Position numbers and translations under genes: made by a program
Shown here: positions 27,666 through 35,302 of the stretch, piece after piece
Layout: each line of letters begins with the position of its first letter
Numbering within the stretch: position 1 is the stretch's first letter
The notes under the pieces: generated by a model
The model's database searches: none
What the model saw: the letters and a program-made list of their open reading frames with translations, nothing else
Told to the model about the DNA's origin: nothing
From: Chryseobacterium joostei
GTDB taxonomy: Bacteria; Bacteroidota; Bacteroidia; Flavobacteriales; Weeksellaceae
Assembly: GCF_003815775.1 (NCBI RefSeq)
Contig: NZ_CP033926.1
Span: 3,472,001-3,536,000, forward strand
Reading direction: 5' to 3'
DNA length: 64,000 nucleotides

Positions 27666-29738
27666 TTATTCTCTGTTTTTTACAATAATCCATCCTGAGA
27701 ATTTGAAAGGAGTGTTCTTTTTGTCATTCTCATTCCATGTTAAAGAGTACCAGTAGGTGCCGGTAGGTATCTTTTTACCAGCAATAGTCCCATCCCATTT
27801 GTATCCATTGGATTTGTCAGCTTGGTGAATTTTCACACCATATCTGTCAAAAATATTGAATACCAGATTTTGTTTGTCGGCAATTGCAGAATAATCTAAT
27901 ACATCATTTACTCCGTCTCCGTTTGGTGTAATAATGTTGATCAAATTAGGAACCAGTACGGAAACTACAATAGGATCACAATCATAAGCATCTTTTACAT
28001 ATACCTTGTAACTGCCTCTTGCAATATTGTTAAATACATTAGAATCCTGCCATATAATATTATCTATGGAATATTTGTAATCAGGGGCGCCGCCAATAAC
28101 ATTTACAGTTAATGTAGTGTTTGATACATCAATGCTCGTTATTACTGGTTGCTCAGAAGGATAGATTTTTACAGTTTGAGTTGTAATACATTCTCCTGTT
28201 TTAAGTTTTACCCAGTAAGTTCCCACTCCAACGTCTTTAATTATCTGAGTAGTAGCACCAGTGCTCCATTCATAACTTTTGAATCCAGGTCCTGCATCCA
28301 GAGTCGTTTTGTCTTCTACACAAATGATTTTGTCTTTCAGTACAGTAGATTTTACAGGAGGAATTACCGTTAGATTAATCTTAACAACGGTATAGCATCC
28401 TCTGCTATCGCCCACTCTCACATATACAACACCAGTTGGTGCAATGTAAGTTGTAGGATTTAAAATTTCATTCGTAATATCTACAGCATCAATTAATGAT
28501 GGGAAATATCTTTTTGTAGTACCAGCCGTTGGTGTTACAACCGCAGCGTTTTCTAAGTTAAACAAAGCTGTAGAAGGGTTTGTTTCTATGAAGCATTCCC
28601 TCATGGAGGCATCTTTTGCAATAACTATTGGGTGAAATTTAAGGGTAATTTCAGCAGTGTCTACACATCCATATTGAGAAGTTACTTTTACAAATATTTT
28701 TCCTTCTGCTGAAACAAACTGATAAATTGAAGTAATCTCATTTGTTCCTGCGTTCAGGTCATACATTGTAGGGTAATATTTTTTTGTAGCAGTAGGGTCT
28801 GCAAAAACATCTGCTGTAGTAAGGTCAAAAACAGCTGTTCCTGCATTATTGTTGTTACACATGGTTAGCGTAGCGTCCTTTGCTACAATGGTTCCGTCCT
28901 TGAACTTAAACTTACCGGTTTGCCTACATTTATTTATCGGATTATTGGCATCAACAGGATCTGTATAGCTGATGCTGTAATAATATTCCGTTGTTATACC
29001 TACGCTAAGAGGGGTTGTAATAGGATTATTCGCTGTTAAAGCATCATTTTGATTATGGTGATAAGTAACCGTGAAGTTAGGGTTTCCATTGATGATTCCT
29101 GCTGATAAAGATGAAAAGTCAAAAAGCGCAGGATTACTACAGATAGGAACTTCTCTCGGGTCTGCAGGGGTTGCTCCGGCAACTCCAGGAGGAATGAATG
29201 GGTGGGGCTGTATGTTTGGATCTGTAAATGGAGATGCTAAAGTAGCGGTTCCTCCCCATTTCATGATGAAACCATTCGCGGATTCACTATGGTTGTTTAC
29301 GATGAGATAATAAGTTTCTCCGGGTAATACATCCATATATTTTGCCCATCTGTCTCCGCCTACAGGATCACACAAGTCTGTAGCAGTCATATTAAGGCCG
29401 GTAATTCCACTTGTTACAGCATAGGATCCACGGACTGGAGTACCTCGGCTGGCACATGATTTATTAGGGCCAAATACTCCAAAGTCATAGTCATTGCCCA
29501 GGTCATTGGGAACAATTTCAAAAGTAAGAGTTCCTCCTGTAGCAATGGTAAAGGAGTACCATACTGAGTATCTTTCATTACTAAGACAGCCTCCAATGGT
29601 TTCCAGGGTATCACCATGGCCATTGGGGGTGTACGAAATAGTTGTGTTTCCACATACTGCCATTGCCGTTGAACAATCTGATTGTGCATATGCAATATGT
29701 GAAAATATTATTAAGAAAATGAGTAGTATTTTTTTCAT
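27666..29738 (-). CDS. T9SS type-B sorting domain protein with PPC-like N-terminal domain (D)
   Basis: A 690-aa paralogue of gene C. Signal peptide 1-18 (cut before QSDCSTAM). PPC-like head (YSVWYSFTIATGGTLTFEIV, NDYDFGVFGPNKSC, PGETYYLIVNNHSESANGF). Two or three Cys repeats (CNNNNAG, CFIETNPS), an Ig/PKD-like segment (LDAGPGFKSYEWSTGATTQ) and the type-B domain (ITPNGDGVNDVLDYSAI ... SGWIIVKNRE). Tail and Ig-like segment resemble those of lectin protein A at 18316 rather than its head-mate C, which suggests exchange between paralogues. Confidence 0.85.
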   Translation of the reverse strand: MKKILLIFLIIFSHIAYAQSDCSTAMAVCGNTTISYTPNGHGDTLETIGGCLSNERYSVWYSFTIATGGTLTFEIVPNDLGNDYDFGVFGPNKSCASRGTPVRGSYAVTSGITGLNMTATDLCDPVGGDRWAKYMDVLPGETYYLIVNNHSESANGFIMKWGGTATLASPFTDPNIQPHPFIPPGVAGATPADPREVPICSNPALFDFSSLSAGIINGNPNFTVTYHHNQNDALTANNPITTPLSVGITTEYYYSISYTDPVDANNPINKCRQTGKFKFKDGTIVAKDATLTMCNNNNAGTAVFDLTTADVFADPTATKKYYPTMYDLNAGTNEITSIYQFVSAEGKIFVKVTSQYGCVDTAEITLKFHPIVIAKDASMRECFIETNPSTALFNLENAAVVTPTAGTTKRYFPSLIDAVDITNEILNPTTYIAPTGVVYVRVGDSRGCYTVVKINLTVIPPVKSTVLKDKIICVEDKTTLDAGPGFKSYEWSTGATTQIIKDVGVGTYWVKLKTGECITTQTVKIYPSEQPVITSIDVSNTTLTVNVIGGAPDYKYSIDNIIWQDSNVFNNIARGSYKVYVKDAYDCDPIVVSVLVPNLINIITPNGDGVNDVLDYSAIADKQNLVFNIFDRYGVKIHQADKSNGYKWDGTIAGKKIPTGTYWYSLTWNENDKKNTPFKFSGWIIVKNRE

Positions 29739-29873
29739 AGGAGAATGTTTAAAACAAATATTAAAACTATGATTGTTAAAAGAGCAATGTGTATTTTTAA
29801 TCCTGAAGAGATAATTTATATGCCGTTATAAAATATTATTCTTCTGATCGAAACATCATGGTCTCTATTAGGC

Positions 29874-30470
29874 TTAGTGCTCTATTAGCTGATTGCCCCA
29901 GTTTGGAGAACCAGCAGAAGGATCTTTAAATTCACTTATTGCCGTTTGGTGCAATTTTATAGCTTCAATTTTGTTGTTGGAAAGTTCAGCTATTTCAGCT
30001 TTTAGAAGTGTAAGTCTTGGGTTGTTCTTTAGTTGAGAGTCTGCTTTTGTCATATATCCGATAGCTGTTTTCAAATCCTTTTGAGGGTCTGTAGAAGCTA
30101 CTATTCTGATTTTTTGTATATGAATAAGCCCCAGAAGAGTATTAATTTCTCCATTGTTTTTTTCGGAAGCGAGTGCTTGTATTGCAAATTTTTTTGCCAG
30201 TTCATTCGATTCAGCAATGGGTATGTTTGTTGTATTTTTTAATAAATACTGAGCTTTGGAATACATTGCCACTGCAGCATAGTAGTTAGCTTTCCATTTT
30301 TCTGAAGTTTTAGTTTCCGAAAATATAGTAAAGAGAGTATCGTAGTCACCGTCTGTCTTGGCATCATTGAGTTGCTGGACGGACTGCTGTAAAGCTTGAT
30401 CTGAAAAAGTCTGAGCACTTACCCAAAAACCAGTCACGAAAAAGCCTAAAATAAATAAAAGTTTATTCAT
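29874..30470 (-). CDS. Secreted or periplasmic TPR-like protein
   Basis: A 198-aa protein. Signal peptide 1-19 (FWVSA-QTFSD). The mature part is helical with tetratricopeptide-like periodicity: WKANYYAAVAMYSKAQYLL, AKKFAIQALASEKNNGEINT, LKTAIGYMTKADSQLKNNPR, KLHQTAISEFKDPSAGSPNW. It ends in GNQLIEH. Probably a protein-interaction or accessory protein of the envelope; no specific role can be given. The ATG follows a TATATTTG box at 30488-30495. Confidence 0.65.
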   Translation of the reverse strand: MNKLLFILGFFVTGFWVSAQTFSDQALQQSVQQLNDAKTDGDYDTLFTIFSETKTSEKWKANYYAAVAMYSKAQYLLKNTTNIPIAESNELAKKFAIQALASEKNNGEINTLLGLIHIQKIRIVASTDPQKDLKTAIGYMTKADSQLKNNPRLTLLKAEIAELSNNKIEAIKLHQTAISEFKDPSAGSPNWGNQLIEH

Positions 30471-30487
30471 AAAGGGGATATTTGTAG

Positions 30488-30495
30488 CAAATATA
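30488..30495 (-). promoter_or_regulatory. -7 element of the TPR protein gene
   Basis: The minus strand reads TATATTTG, 17 nt before the ATG. Confidence 0.5.
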
Positions 30496-30676
30496 AAAAA
30501 TTATTAACGTTAAATTAAAGATTTTGAGATATATTTAATGAATGTGCCATGTTGTTTTTTGATATTGCATTTTTTGTTTAATGTTAAATTATATGGAGAT
30601 CGTAATAATAATAACGCTTTGATTTTAAATTGCGTATAAATGAAGGAAAATATTTTTAATAAATAGGTATAAATAT

Positions 30677-30711
30677 AAAATGAGAATAGAAAAATATTCT
30701 ATTCTCATTTT
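30677..30711 (-). terminator. Terminator after the MFS gene
   Basis: Perfect 15-bp stem AAAATGAGAATAGAA / TTCTATTCTCATTTT with loop AAATA. It lies 60 bp past the MFS stop; the AT-rich stem could also terminate plus-strand transcription. Confidence 0.75.
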
Positions 30712-30771
30712 AAGTATATCGAATTTAGGTCGGTGTCTTGCTATTTTTGTATTTGGTTAATAATGAACTTG

Positions 30772-32007
30772 TTAATATTGCATTTTTCTTAGCTTAGGAT
30801 TGGTGCTTCCTACCGCAAGAGCAACAAGAACAGTCATGCATCCTCCAAATACTACAGACCGTACTACACCTAATAACTTGGCCATAACTCCACTCTCAAA
30901 CTGTCCCATTTCATTACTGGACATAATGAAAATTGAGTTCACACTCAGAACTCGTCCTCTTATATGATCCGGTGTTTTTAACTGCACAATGGTTCCCCTG
31001 ATTACCACAGAAATTCCGTCCAGCATTCCGCTTATTACAAGGAACATAAAAGAAATCCAATAAAGCTTAGATAGCCCAAATCCAATAATGCAGATTCCAA
31101 ATCCGGTAACTACGGCAAGAAGTATTTTTCCCTGATTTTTTCGTAAAGGTACGATGGATAAAAGAGTGATGATACACATAGAACCTATATCAGAAGCAGC
31201 ATTTAGCAGTCCAAAGCCTTCAGCGCCTGACTTTAAAATGTCAGTAGCAAATACAGGAATCATGGCTACCGCACCTCCAAAGAGTACAGCAAACATATCC
31301 AGACATAAAGCTCCAAGAATTTCTTTCGTTTTAAAAATATAGGAAATCCCCTCACGCATACTCTCCACAACATTTACATCTTCCTTTTTATGTTCAGAAT
31401 ATTGTTTGTTTAGCTGCCAGAAAAATAGAGAAGCCACAAATATGAGGGATAAAATAACCACCAGTGTCCATTGTACTCCAAAATATCCAATCAAGATTCC
31501 TCCTAGTGCATGTCCGCATACAGAAGATATCAGGAAAGTAGCTTGGTTTAAGGTAACGGCATTAGGCAGATTTTCTTTCTTTACGATCTTTGGAATCATA
31601 GAAGGAACAATAGGACCAATAAAGGCTCTGGCAATTCCGGTGAAAAATATCACACCATAAATAAAATAGGTAATCTGATGGCCTGTGAAATGCATTTCTA
31701 CATTAAGGAAAGCTGGAATAAGCAAAAGCCCAATTAGAAAAATATAAGCGTAGTTACAGATAAGCAACAGCCTCTTTTTTTCATTCATATCAATAACGTG
31801 GCCGGCATACAAGGCACAGCTTACGGCAGGAATTACCTCAGATAGCCCGATAAGGCCTATGGAAAAGGGATCTTTTGTTAATTGATACACCCACCATCCC
31901 AATAATGTGGCAAGCATTCTGAAAGCTAAAACAATAAAAAATCTTCCCGTTAGAAGATTTCTGAATTCAATATTTTGTAATGTTTTTAGGGGGGTAAAGG
32001 AAATCAT
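30772..32007 (-). CDS. MFS transporter (EntS/multidrug-exporter type)
   Basis: An about 411-aa protein with 12 predicted membrane segments. LGWWVYQLTKDPFSIGLIGL and ALYAGHVIDMNEKKRLLLIC match the TM1-TM3 region of EntS-like exporters, with the RDR-type loop replaced by MNEKKR. GMLDGISVVIRGTIVQLKTP DHIRGRV-type wording lies near TM10. The start is taken at ATG 32007 (MISFTPLKTL) rather than the TTG at 32013, which falls inside a TATTTTTG promoter box. Substrate unknown. Not obviously in an operon. Confidence 0.85.
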   Translation of the reverse strand: MISFTPLKTLQNIEFRNLLTGRFFIVLAFRMLATLLGWWVYQLTKDPFSIGLIGLSEVIPAVSCALYAGHVIDMNEKKRLLLICNYAYIFLIGLLLIPAFLNVEMHFTGHQITYFIYGVIFFTGIARAFIGPIVPSMIPKIVKKENLPNAVTLNQATFLISSVCGHALGGILIGYFGVQWTLVVILSLIFVASLFFWQLNKQYSEHKKEDVNVVESMREGISYIFKTKEILGALCLDMFAVLFGGAVAMIPVFATDILKSGAEGFGLLNAASDIGSMCIITLLSIVPLRKNQGKILLAVVTGFGICIIGFGLSKLYWISFMFLVISGMLDGISVVIRGTIVQLKTPDHIRGRVLSVNSIFIMSSNEMGQFESGVMAKLLGVVRSVVFGGCMTVLVALAVGSTNPKLRKMQY

Positions 32008-32010
32008 GAA

Positions 32011-32018
32011 CAAAAATA
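32011..32018 (-). promoter_or_regulatory. -7 element of the MFS gene, overlapping the upstream terminator
   Basis: The minus strand reads TATTTTTG, 3 nt before the ATG at 32007. It is formed by the end of the 32014-32045 hairpin and its T tract. Confidence 0.5.
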
Positions 32019-32045
32019 GCCCTAAAAATTTATTTAGGGCTATTT
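32014..32045 (-). terminator. Terminator of the small lipoprotein gene
   Basis: Perfect 13-bp stem AAATAGCCCTAAA / TTTAGGGCTATTT (32014-32026 with 32033-32045), loop AATTTA, then a short T tract on the minus strand. Confidence 0.9.
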
Positions 32046-32099
32046 ATATGTGGTTTTTTAAAAGATATAGTAAATACCTTTTGAAAGATAATATCTATT

Positions 32100-32462
32100 T
32101 TAGTCTGCTCTTGAAGAACTGATCACAATGGCTGCAACTCCTGCTGCACCAATGATGGCCGCACCTGTTGCAATTCTAGCTTTTCTTTGGTCTTTTACTG
32201 CTGCTACTTTTGCTTTAGGAATGGTTACTACTGTACTGTCTTTTTTTCCGGCTGTACCTACAAGGTTATCTCCAACAATATTTCTGAATAGTATTTTCTG
32301 TTTAGGAGATCCGTCTTTCATGGTAACCTTATATATTTTTCCAGCTTCCAGATTAGAATAATTATTTTTAGAAACATCCTCGCTGTATTTTGTAGTAGCA
32401 CAAGATGTAATAACAAATAAAGACGTTAATAGAGATGATTTCAACAGTACAGATGCTTTCAT
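32100..32462 (-). CDS. Small hypothetical lipoprotein
   Basis: A 120-aa protein with lipobox VITSC (Cys21) after a hydrophobic segment. The mature part has a short beta-rich region (GKIYKVTMKDGSPKQKILF, LVGTAGKKDSTVVTIPKAKV) and a C-terminal Ala/Ile-rich hydrophobic stretch (IATGAAIIGAAGVAAIVISS) that may re-enter the membrane. This layout is common in small Bacteroidota envelope proteins. No function recognised. Promoter box TAAATTTG at 32481-32488, terminator at 32014. Confidence 0.65.
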   Translation of the reverse strand: MKASVLLKSSLLTSLFVITSCATTKYSEDVSKNNYSNLEAGKIYKVTMKDGSPKQKILFRNIVGDNLVGTAGKKDSTVVTIPKAKVAAVKDQRKARIATGAAIIGAAGVAAIVISSSRAD

Positions 32463-32480
32463 TATTTTCTTTTAGTTTTT

Positions 32481-32488
32481 CAAATTTA
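32481..32488 (-). promoter_or_regulatory. -7 element of the small lipoprotein gene
   Basis: The minus strand reads TAAATTTG, 18 nt before the ATG. Confidence 0.5.
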
Positions 32489-32531
32489 TAATTTTTTTCG
32501 AATATACGTTTTTGGAATTGAAAAAATATCT

Positions 32532-34031
32532 TTAAAATTTGTAAATTTCTAAGATATTTGCAACATTTCTGTCATTGGCCAATCTTGGAGTCTTATTCTG
32601 ACCTCCCAACTTTCCCTGGGATTTTGCATACTCATGGAATGCATTTTTCTTAAGCCTTGTAATCTTAAGTTTCTGTAAAATATTTCCAGAGATCAGATCG
32701 TCATAATACGTATTTCTGTTTCTAAGCTGAAGATCCAGTTCATCTCGGAATACTTCCAGATTTTCAGGATCCTTTTCAAACTCTATAAGCCATTCGTGAT
32801 AGGGAAGTCCCTCACTTGGGTTCACCTGTGGAGCAAGATGGAACTCCGTAATCTGTGCCGGGTATTTTTCAAGAGTTGCTTTCATGGCCTCCTCAACTTC
32901 AAAGGCGATTACATGTTCTCCAAACGCTGAGGTAAAGTGCTTTGTTCTGCCGCTTACCAATACCCTGTGCGGATTTTTATCAATAAATCGGACAACATCA
33001 CCAATGGAATAGGCCCATAATCCGGAATTGGTTGTAAGAATCAACGCATAGTCCTTGTTAAGTTCAATATCCTTTAGGGTCAATCTTGTTGCACCAGGTT
33101 TTCCATACTCTTCCAAGGGGATAAATTCATAAAATATACCGTGGTTGGTCAAGAGTAGAAGCCCTTCCTTAGTGTAATCATCCTGAAAAGCAAAGAACCC
33201 TTCAGAAGCCGGAAAAGTCTGAATAATATCTACACTGCCCCCCAGTAAGTCCTCCATTTTATCGCGGTAAGGTTCATAATTAACCCCTCCGGTAACAAGA
33301 AGCTGTAGATTAGGGAATAGTTGTTTGATCTTTTTTCCATGTTTTTCAGTAAGCTTTTCAAAATACATAATAAGCCATGGCGGAATTCCTGAGATCAGTG
33401 TCATGTTTTCATGCTCGGTTTCCTCAATTATTTTGTCTACTTTGGCTTCCCAGTCTTCCATGATATTAGTTTCCCAGCTTGGTAAGCGATTTTTTTGCAG
33501 GTAATTAGGAATATGATGGGCTACAATACCAGATAATCTTCCTGTTTTTATCCCGAAAACTTCTTCTAATTCAGGACTTCCCTGTAGGAAAATCATTTTT
33601 CCGTTAACGAAGTCTGCATTGTTTTTTTTGCTGATATAGTGGAAAAGTGCACTTTGAGCTCCCGCAATTTGAAAGGGCATCCCTTCTTTAGAGATAGGAA
33701 TGTACTTAGACCCTGAAGTAGTTCCGGAGGTTTTGGCAAAATATTCAGGTGTTTCTGTCCAGAGAATATTGGCCTGTCCTTTTTTTACTCTTTCAATGTA
33801 AGGTTTCAGATCTTCATAATCCGCAACGGGAACGCTGTCCTGAAATTCTTTTACAGAGTGAATATTCTTAAAATCATGCTCACGTCCAAAAAGTGTTTTT
33901 TGAGCCGTAGATACAAGAGAAATCAATAAATCCTCCTGGTTTTTTTCTGCGTTTTTTTTGAATTCCTCTGTCTTTTGGACATGTTTTTTTGCCCAAATAA
34001 GCGCTGCATTTTTCTTGAAGAAGTTTAACAT
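32532..34031 (-). CDS. GH3 family adenylate-forming protein
   Basis: A 499-aa protein of the GH3 auxin-responsive-promoter family in its bacterial form. AMP-binding motif YFAKTSGTTSGSKYIPIS, the LLVTGGVNYEPYRDKM region, TNSGLWAYSIGDVVRFIDKN (GH3 motif with the adenylate-contacting Asp) and C-terminal HEYAKSQGKLGGQNKTPRLA. Plant GH3 enzymes conjugate amino acids to acyl hormones through an acyl-adenylate; the bacterial substrate is unknown. A TAAATTTG box ends 4 nt before the ATG. It appears monocistronic. Confidence 0.88.
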   Translation of the reverse strand: MLNFFKKNAALIWAKKHVQKTEEFKKNAEKNQEDLLISLVSTAQKTLFGREHDFKNIHSVKEFQDSVPVADYEDLKPYIERVKKGQANILWTETPEYFAKTSGTTSGSKYIPISKEGMPFQIAGAQSALFHYISKKNNADFVNGKMIFLQGSPELEEVFGIKTGRLSGIVAHHIPNYLQKNRLPSWETNIMEDWEAKVDKIIEETEHENMTLISGIPPWLIMYFEKLTEKHGKKIKQLFPNLQLLVTGGVNYEPYRDKMEDLLGGSVDIIQTFPASEGFFAFQDDYTKEGLLLLTNHGIFYEFIPLEEYGKPGATRLTLKDIELNKDYALILTTNSGLWAYSIGDVVRFIDKNPHRVLVSGRTKHFTSAFGEHVIAFEVEEAMKATLEKYPAQITEFHLAPQVNPSEGLPYHEWLIEFEKDPENLEVFRDELDLQLRNRNTYYDDLISGNILQKLKITRLKKNAFHEYAKSQGKLGGQNKTPRLANDRNVANILEIYKF

Positions 34032-34035
34032 GTGT

Positions 34036-34043
34036 CAAATTTA
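34036..34043 (-). promoter_or_regulatory. -7 element of the GH3 gene
   Basis: The minus strand reads TAAATTTGACAC then ATG; only 4 nt separate box and start. Confidence 0.5.
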
Positions 34044-34092
34044 TAAATAAGTATAGAATTTGGAACCATTTTTATAAAACATGGCATAAAAA

Positions 34093-34118
34093 AAACCGAT
34101 GAACTTGTTCATCGGTTT
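34093..34118 (-). terminator. Terminator of the KKDGTPDKRYK-repeat gene
   Basis: Perfect 11-bp stem AAACCGATGAA / TTCATCGGTTT with loop CTTG, then seven or more T on the minus strand. Confidence 0.92.
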
Positions 34119-34164
34119 CTCGAAATTTGATTATGAAAATAACAACTATATGTTAATGTTATGC

Positions 34165-34476
34165 TTATTTGTTTACTTTATATCTTTTATCTGGTGTACC
34201 GTCTTTTTTCAGATGTTTATTGTCTTTATATCTCTTGTCCGGAGTACCATCTTTTTTCATTTTAGCAGCAGGTTGCGCTGGCTTAGCCGGTTTTGCTTCT
34301 GCTGGTTTTACAGTCTTCATTTCAGCTGGTTTTGCAGCTTTTGCCTCAACTGGTTTTGCAGGTTTCATTACTTTTGCCGGTTGATGAGCCGTAGTACTTG
34401 TAGCGGGAGCAGTCTGCTGGGCAGTAGCAAGTCCTAATCCTAAGATTAATGACATTGCAGATAATAATTTTTTCAT
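34165..34476 (-). CDS. Small secreted Lys/Ala/Pro-rich protein with two KKDGTPDKRYK repeats
   Basis: A 103-aa protein from MKKLLSAMSL. The 13 extra upstream codons of the open frame are unlikely because the signal peptide starts here. Signal peptide 1-19 (GLATA-QQTAP). Then a low-complexity stretch of KPAKPVEAKAAKPAE-type repeats, and at the C-terminus two copies of KKDGTPDKRYK about 18 residues apart. Highly basic, so it could bind nucleic acid or anionic polymers. Such KDGTPDxRYK tails recur in small Bacteroidota proteins, but I know no function. Confidence 0.65.
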   Translation of the reverse strand: MKKLLSAMSLILGLGLATAQQTAPATSTTAHQPAKVMKPAKPVEAKAAKPAEMKTVKPAEAKPAKPAQPAAKMKKDGTPDKRYKDNKHLKKDGTPDKRYKVNK

Positions 34477-34604
34477 AAGAATTACGATTTGTTTTTGTTG
34501 ATTAAAGATATACAAAAAGCAGGCTAAAAAAATTGGATTTTTAAACTTAACTAAAGTTTATTACAGCTTAAAAAAAAATTAAAGAACCATCCGAAATATA
34601 AAAA

Positions 34605-34630
34605 GCCTGCTTTCAGAAATGAAAGCAGGC
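34605..34630 (-). terminator. Terminator of the lipoprotein gene at 34653
   Basis: Perfect 10-bp stem GCCTGCTTTC / GAAAGCAGGC with 6-nt loop, followed by TTTTT on the minus strand. Confidence 0.92.
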
Positions 34631-34652
34631 CTTTGTGTATTAAATAGTTTGT

Positions 34653-35048
34653 TTAGCGGGTACAGTTGGCTGTCCAGGTCTTACCATCCTTAATATATAA
34701 AATCTTCAATGTATTATTGTCAATTCTAATGTAGGAAGTTGCGGTAGAACCTATCATCACAAGAGTGTTGTCTCCCTTTTGTTCAAATTCAATTCCATTC
34801 AGATCAGGAATGCTGTTTGAAAATGCAAAATTGTACTTGGTACCACTGGCGATTTTTGTTACGAAAACACTCCCGTTATCAGTACTGATGTTGGTAGAGC
34901 CTCCGTCGTTGTAAGAAACACTTCCTTTGTACGTTCCTGCGAAAAAGTCGTTGTTGGTAGGGTCATCATCCCTGCTGCACGACGAAAACGATGATGCTGT
35001 GAAAATCAACAGCATAAGAATTCCTAAGATTTTAATTGCTTTTTTCAT
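34653..35048 (-). CDS. Small lipocalin-like lipoprotein
   Basis: A 131-aa protein from MKKAIKILGI. The open frame continues 15 codons upstream, but the signal peptide fixes this start. Lipobox SFSSC (Cys24), then Asp-rich RDDDPTNND. The mature body FFAGTYKGSVSYNDGGSTNI ... NGIEFEQKGDNTLVMIG ... IRIDNNTLKILYIKDGKTWT reads as alternating beta strands, like lipocalin-like domains of Bacteroidota lipoproteins. It ends TANCTR. Function unknown. Confidence 0.62.
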   Translation of the reverse strand: MKKAIKILGILMLLIFTASSFSSCSRDDDPTNNDFFAGTYKGSVSYNDGGSTNISTDNGSVFVTKIASGTKYNFAFSNSIPDLNGIEFEQKGDNTLVMIGSTATSYIRIDNNTLKILYIKDGKTWTANCTR

Positions 35049-35209
35049 AATACTATTCTCTTTAATGTTCGGTAGGCTTAAAAAGCCAAACATTATGCCA
35101 TGAGAAAATATTCGGGTTATTTTAACAGGTAATTAAATAAATTAGCAAAAAATTAAGATTTAGACAGCCTAAGTTGTTCATTTTAAATTTGAAAGTCAAC
35201 CCGTTTTTA

Positions 35210-35237
35210 TTGAAAGAAAAAAATATTCTTACCTTTG
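35210..35237 (+). promoter_or_regulatory. Promoter of mfd (TTG-N17-TACCTTTG)
   Basis: -33 TTG at 35210-35212 and -7 TACCTTTG at 35230-35237 with 17-bp spacing, a full match to the Bacteroidota consensus. It predicts an about 60-nt 5' UTR before the ATG at 35303. Confidence 0.72.
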
Positions 35238-35302
35238 TCATAGCGTAAACGGTTTCGGAAAACTCCCGAAATCGCTTTTGTCGTTTTATACCATTACAAT
35301 TT

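Larger units (their letters stand above)
30471..30771. other. Intergenic stretch, about 300 bp
   Basis: It contains the TATATTTG box (30488-30495) of the TPR gene and, at the far end, a 15-bp perfect hairpin. Otherwise AT-rich sequence with no ORF or RNA recognised. Confidence 0.6.

Noticed and set aside
18316..29738. Four T9SS proteins as a toxin or polymorphic-effector array
   Set aside because: Heads are lectin or PPC-like with no nuclease, protease or immunity partner; adhesins are more likely.
32011..32013. TTG as start of the MFS gene
   Set aside because: It overlaps the -7 box; ATG two codons downstream gives a normal N-terminus.
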